From NCBI RefSeq assembly GCF_027942865.1, contig NC_134510.1, positions 31,556,663 to 31,620,662 of the forward strand: a stretch of 64,000 bases of DNA. Reading direction: 5' to 3'. Under the pieces are notes generated by a model. The model ran no database searches. It was given only the letters and a program-made list of their open reading frames with translations, and was not told the DNA's origin. Shown piece by piece: positions 61,235 to 64,000 of the stretch (its first letter is position 1; every line of letters begins with the position of its first letter). The translations under genes and the position numbers were made by a program. Source of the stretch: Odontesthes bonariensis. Taxonomy: Eukaryota; Chordata; Actinopteri; Atheriniformes; Atherinopsidae.

Positions 61235-62429
61235 TGTAGCGTGTGGGATTGAGGGCGGAGTGGTTCGATCATTTGTTTTTCCTTTTTATTATTTTTTTTT
61301 GTTGGTTGTATTCCAACCGCTTCCGGGGTATGCATTGTCAGAACACAAACACGAACGTGATTGGTCCGCAATTAAGGGCTGGCATCTAGATAGGGCACCT
61401 GGGGTCCTTGGGCAGGTAACATCCTCCTGTGTTAGCTGGGTGGCTGGCGGCGTTGGCGTGGCGTGTTTCACAATAAAGTATGCTGCAGTTTATCTTCCTT
61501 TTTTTTTTTACCGGGGACAGCCTTTGATGGGTACATTGCTGAGCATTAAATGGTATTGTTTGGTTGGTCTAGGGAGAAGTAGCGGGAGCCTCTTTCCCTA
61601 CGCTTGCGGCATTATTCATTATAAAATTGCTTGCGTTTGGCACGTCTGCTTGGGCATCTGTATGGGGCGCGGTAAGGTATGCTGCCGTTTTGGTTGCTGC
61701 CATGCTTTCTCGTTTGTAGGCTTGAACGTTCAGCAGTATAATGCTTTCTTGCTCTCTTGCTCTCTCTTTCTCTCTCTCTCTGCGTAACCAGTGTCGGCCT
61801 GAGTAGTGGGGTTGCCTATGGAGCCTTCCCAACACTTGTGTGTCCAATGAAATATAGCCACAGGTATGTTTTAAATGATGTCAGAAACAGTGTGGTGTTT
61901 TGATTACCCTGGTTTTCTCATTGGGTGTTACCACCACCGGGGGGGGTGTTGGTAATTATGCAAAGGTGTGATTAATCAACTTCATAGTGAAGTTTTATTG
62001 ACAATTTGGTATGATCTTGTGTTTTAAACGGGGGGATTAAAGTGTTGTATCAGTTCGGTAATGTTTCATTTGGTTTTTGTTTTTTCTTTTCAGCATCAGA
62101 ATCTGTGCGCAGTTCAGCTGCTGTTCTCTTGAGTTAATTTTGTGGAGGGTACGAGGTGTGTGTGTGCCTGCTGCTAGCTGCTGCATTGTGGGTGTCATCC
62201 CCCCATGTTTGTCTGTTTAATTTTGTTCTCCTGTGAAACACTTCCTATGGAAAAAAGTATTTTTGATGAGTAATTTAATAAAAAGGTGTATTTTTATACT
62301 TCTCTAAATATCCTTGTCGTGTGGGTTTCTGACAGAGTTCCCCTTGATCTAAGAGTGTTAATCAAGGGGTGGCATAGTCTACTGCGGGGGGGCGCTGCCG
62401 CTACATAGTCTATGGTAGGGGGCGCTACA
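61235..62429 (+). repeat. 5' LTR of the right-edge Ty3/Gypsy element
   Basis: About 1,195 bp beginning TGTAGCG and ending CGCTACA, a perfect 7-bp inverted terminus. AATAAA at 62277-62282. The short frames inside are not genes. Confidence 0.85.
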
Positions 62430-62432
62430 TTT

Positions 62433-62450
62433 TGGCGTTGTCGGCAGGAT
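62433..62450 (+). other. Primer-binding site, tRNA-Ser type
   Basis: TGGCGTTGTCGGCAGGAT is three bases past the LTR. It is complementary to the 3' end of vertebrate tRNA-Ser (ATCCTGCCGACTACGCCA) at 17 of 18 positions. Confidence 0.8.
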
Positions 62451-62553
62451 GCAAATTCCTGTGAAGTGTTGCATTAGAGTCCCTTTTTGGTTTGTTTTTG
62501 GTGCAGCAGCGTGTGTTTGTGTGTGGGTGTAGAGAACAGCAGCTGACTAGAAG

Positions 62554-64000
62554 ATGACGGAGCTCCAGGAGCTACGCGATCGCCTGGATCAGCTTCAAGT
62601 GGAAAATCAAAGACTGTCAAGTGCTAGAGGTGATGCTCCTCCATCTGGGCAGCGGGACCAGATATTGTACATTCCCAGAGAGAGACGTTGTCCGAAATTC
62701 TCTGGTACTCCTGCAGGTGCCTCTTTATCGGTGGAAGAATGGGTCGAGGAGGCAGAGGGCTGCATTCGGGCAAGACACATGTCCACTTATGAAAAAGCCA
62801 TGTTTTTGTATGATCACCTTGAGGGTGAAGCCCGAAATGAAATCAAATATCGATCTACGGCAACTAGAGAAGACCCTGTAGAAATTGTTACAGTCTTAAA
62901 AGAGGTTTTTGGATGTGCTAAATCTTATGTATTATGGCAACAGCTCCTGGACAGCCAGGTAATTAGGGAGAGCGCCAGCCCTTATTCTTCCCCCATTGTC
63001 CTTGTAACTAAGAAGGACGGCAGTCTTAGGCTTTGCGTTGATTATCGCCAGTTAAACTCCAAGACTTGGCGTGATGCCTACCCCCTCCCAAGGATAGAGG
63101 AGTCGCTGGATGCATTGTCAGGGGCCAAGTGGTTTTCCACATTAGACCTTGCAAGCGGTTACCATCAAGTCCCAATGGCAGAGAAGGACAAGTATAAAAC
63201 CGCCTTTTGCACACCATTCGGCCTTTTTGAGTTCAATAGGATGGCATTCGGCCTCTGCAATGCACCCGGTACCTTCCAGCGCCTCATGGAGCGTATATTT
63301 GGGGACTGTCGCTACCAATCTGTTCTCCTGTATTTGGATGATGTCATCATATTTTCCTCCTCGGTCGAACAACACCTCGAACGGCTGGAAGAGGTGTTCA
63401 GGAGGCTGGAGGAGCAAGGACTGAAGGCTAAGCTATCCAAATGCAAATTCTTCCAACGTGAGGTGAGCTACCTGGGACATGTCGTCTCTGCTGAGGGGGT
63501 ATACACTGATCCGTCAAAAATTGAAGTGGTGAAGGAGTGGAGGCGTCCAGGCCACCTCGCAGAGCTCCGGTCTTTCCTGGGCTTTGCGAGTTATTATCGC
63601 CGGTTCGTGGAGGGCTTTGCCAAACTTGCAGCCCCCTTACACCAGCTGGTGGGCAAGCTCAGTGGGCCTCGGCGGAAAGGGAAGACTCCACCTACCCCTC
63701 TGGGCAAGGCGTGGGATGACGCTTGTGAGACTGCCTTTCAGTCCCTGAAGAAGAAACTGACCTCTGCCCCTGTGTTGGCCTATGCTGACTTCCAGAAGCC
63801 CTTCATTCTGGAAGTGGACGCTAGCCATGGTGGGCTTGGGGCCATCTTGTCGCAGGAGCAAGAGGGAAAGGTCCGGCCAGTGGCGTTCGCCAGCCGTGGG
63901 CTCAAGCCGACAGAGAGGAACATGGAAAACTACAGCTCCATGAAGTTGGAACTCCTGGCAGTAAAGTGGGCAGTAACAGAGAAGTTCCGAGAATACCTGC
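62554..64000 (+). CDS. gag-pol: In-frame gag-reverse transcriptase fusion (partial, continues off window)
   Basis: ATG at 62554 opens MTELQELRDRLDQL, a short coiled coil, then a capsid-like stretch (FSGTPAGASLSVEEWVEEAE). After codon 129 the frame passes straight into reverse transcriptase (QLLDSQVIRESASPYSSPIV, KKDGSLRLCVDYRQLN, TLDLASGYHQV, LLYLDDVIIF) and RNase H (EVDASHGGLGA, SMKLELLAVKWAV). All 482 complete codons to the window end are open. The gag C terminus, nucleocapsid knuckle, protease and tether are absent. The joint at about 62938-62950 (CAACAGCTCCTGGA) keeps frame. Such a copy lacks its own protease, so particle maturation would depend on a helper. Confidence 0.85.
   Translation, partial: MTELQELRDRLDQLQVENQRLSSARGDAPPSGQRDQILYIPRERRCPKFSGTPAGASLSVEEWVEEAEGCIRARHMSTYEKAMFLYDHLEGEARNEIKYRSTATREDPVEIVTVLKEVFGCAKSYVLWQQLLDSQVIRESASPYSSPIVLVTKKDGSLRLCVDYRQLNSKTWRDAYPLPRIEESLDALSGAKWFSTLDLASGYHQVPMAEKDKYKTAFCTPFGLFEFNRMAFGLCNAPGTFQRLMERIFGDCRYQSVLLYLDDVIIFSSSVEQHLERLEEVFRRLEEQGLKAKLSKCKFFQREVSYLGHVVSAEGVYTDPSKIEVVKEWRRPGHLAELRSFLGFASYYRRFVEGFAKLAAPLHQLVGKLSGPRRKGKTPPTPLGKAWDDACETAFQSLKKKLTSAPVLAYADFQKPFILEVDASHGGLGAILSQEQEGKVRPVAFASRGLKPTERNMENYSSMKLELLAVKWAVTEKFREYL

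Larger units (their letters stand above)
61235..64000 (+). mobile_element. Ty3/Gypsy element running off the right edge
   Basis: Inserted into the preceding LTR. A complete 5' LTR, a tRNA-Ser primer site and one uninterrupted gag-pol frame are visible to the window end. The missing gag C terminus and protease make it an internally deleted copy. Confidence 0.9.

Noticed and set aside
61260-61787. 175-codon frame in the right-edge LTR
   Set aside because: It lies entirely within the LTR, spans the promoter region and has no domain; a chance frame.

Overview
This is eukaryotic genomic DNA from a bony fish; a cichlid is a guess from the repeat style only. The evidence is intron-bearing C-type lectin receptor genes of the fish NK-receptor-like or CD209-like kind, dispersed fish repeat tails, a Sushi-type Ty3/Gypsy element, hAT relics and elements with tRNA-Met-like and tRNA-Ser primer sites. 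Nothing bacterial is present.

The backbone is a tandem segmental duplication of a single-pass type II lectin receptor gene, all copies on the minus strand. Five copies are visible: A (1036-3251), B (6194-8951), C (24468-29008), D (33625-39406) and E (55144-58703). All share a similar 3' half: a glycosylated coiled-coil neck and a three-exon C-type lectin domain. They carry two unrelated 5' halves. A and B have a short tail with a YVNA (Grb2-type YxN) motif. C, D and E have a tail with an ITIM (VHYASV) followed by a perfect ITSM (TVYDEV). C and D read through intact, with predicted proteins of 367 and 364 residues. A lost two lectin-domain exons. B lost the acceptor of its YVNA exon, but skipping that exon keeps the frame. 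E lost its first exon and promoter next to an LTR. The layout resembles a paired-receptor cluster under birth and death.

About half the window is transposons placed between or inside the copies. (1) 9895-19075 is a young LTR element with 2,337-bp LTRs, a 4-bp target duplication, a tRNA-Met-like primer site, a polypurine tract and one 701-codon Gag frame but no pol. (2) 22573-24269 is an unclassified element in the 3' UTR of C, with a tRNA-like segment. (3) 32357-32854 and 37391-38606 are hAT-like inserts with 8-bp duplications around copy D. (4) 39610-51457 is a broken Sushi-like Ty3/Gypsy element whose reverse transcriptase is split by a 7.4-kb element (42502-49886) with roughly 600-bp inverted repeats and a 6-bp duplication, which looks Polinton/Maverick-like but carries no recognisable genes. 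(5) 58966-61234 is an older, opposite copy of the LTR in (1), cut by (6) another Ty3/Gypsy element from 61235 off the right edge. In that element gag is fused in frame to reverse transcriptase and protease is missing.

The remaining DNA is spacer that recurs with each unit. I see no independent host gene in it.
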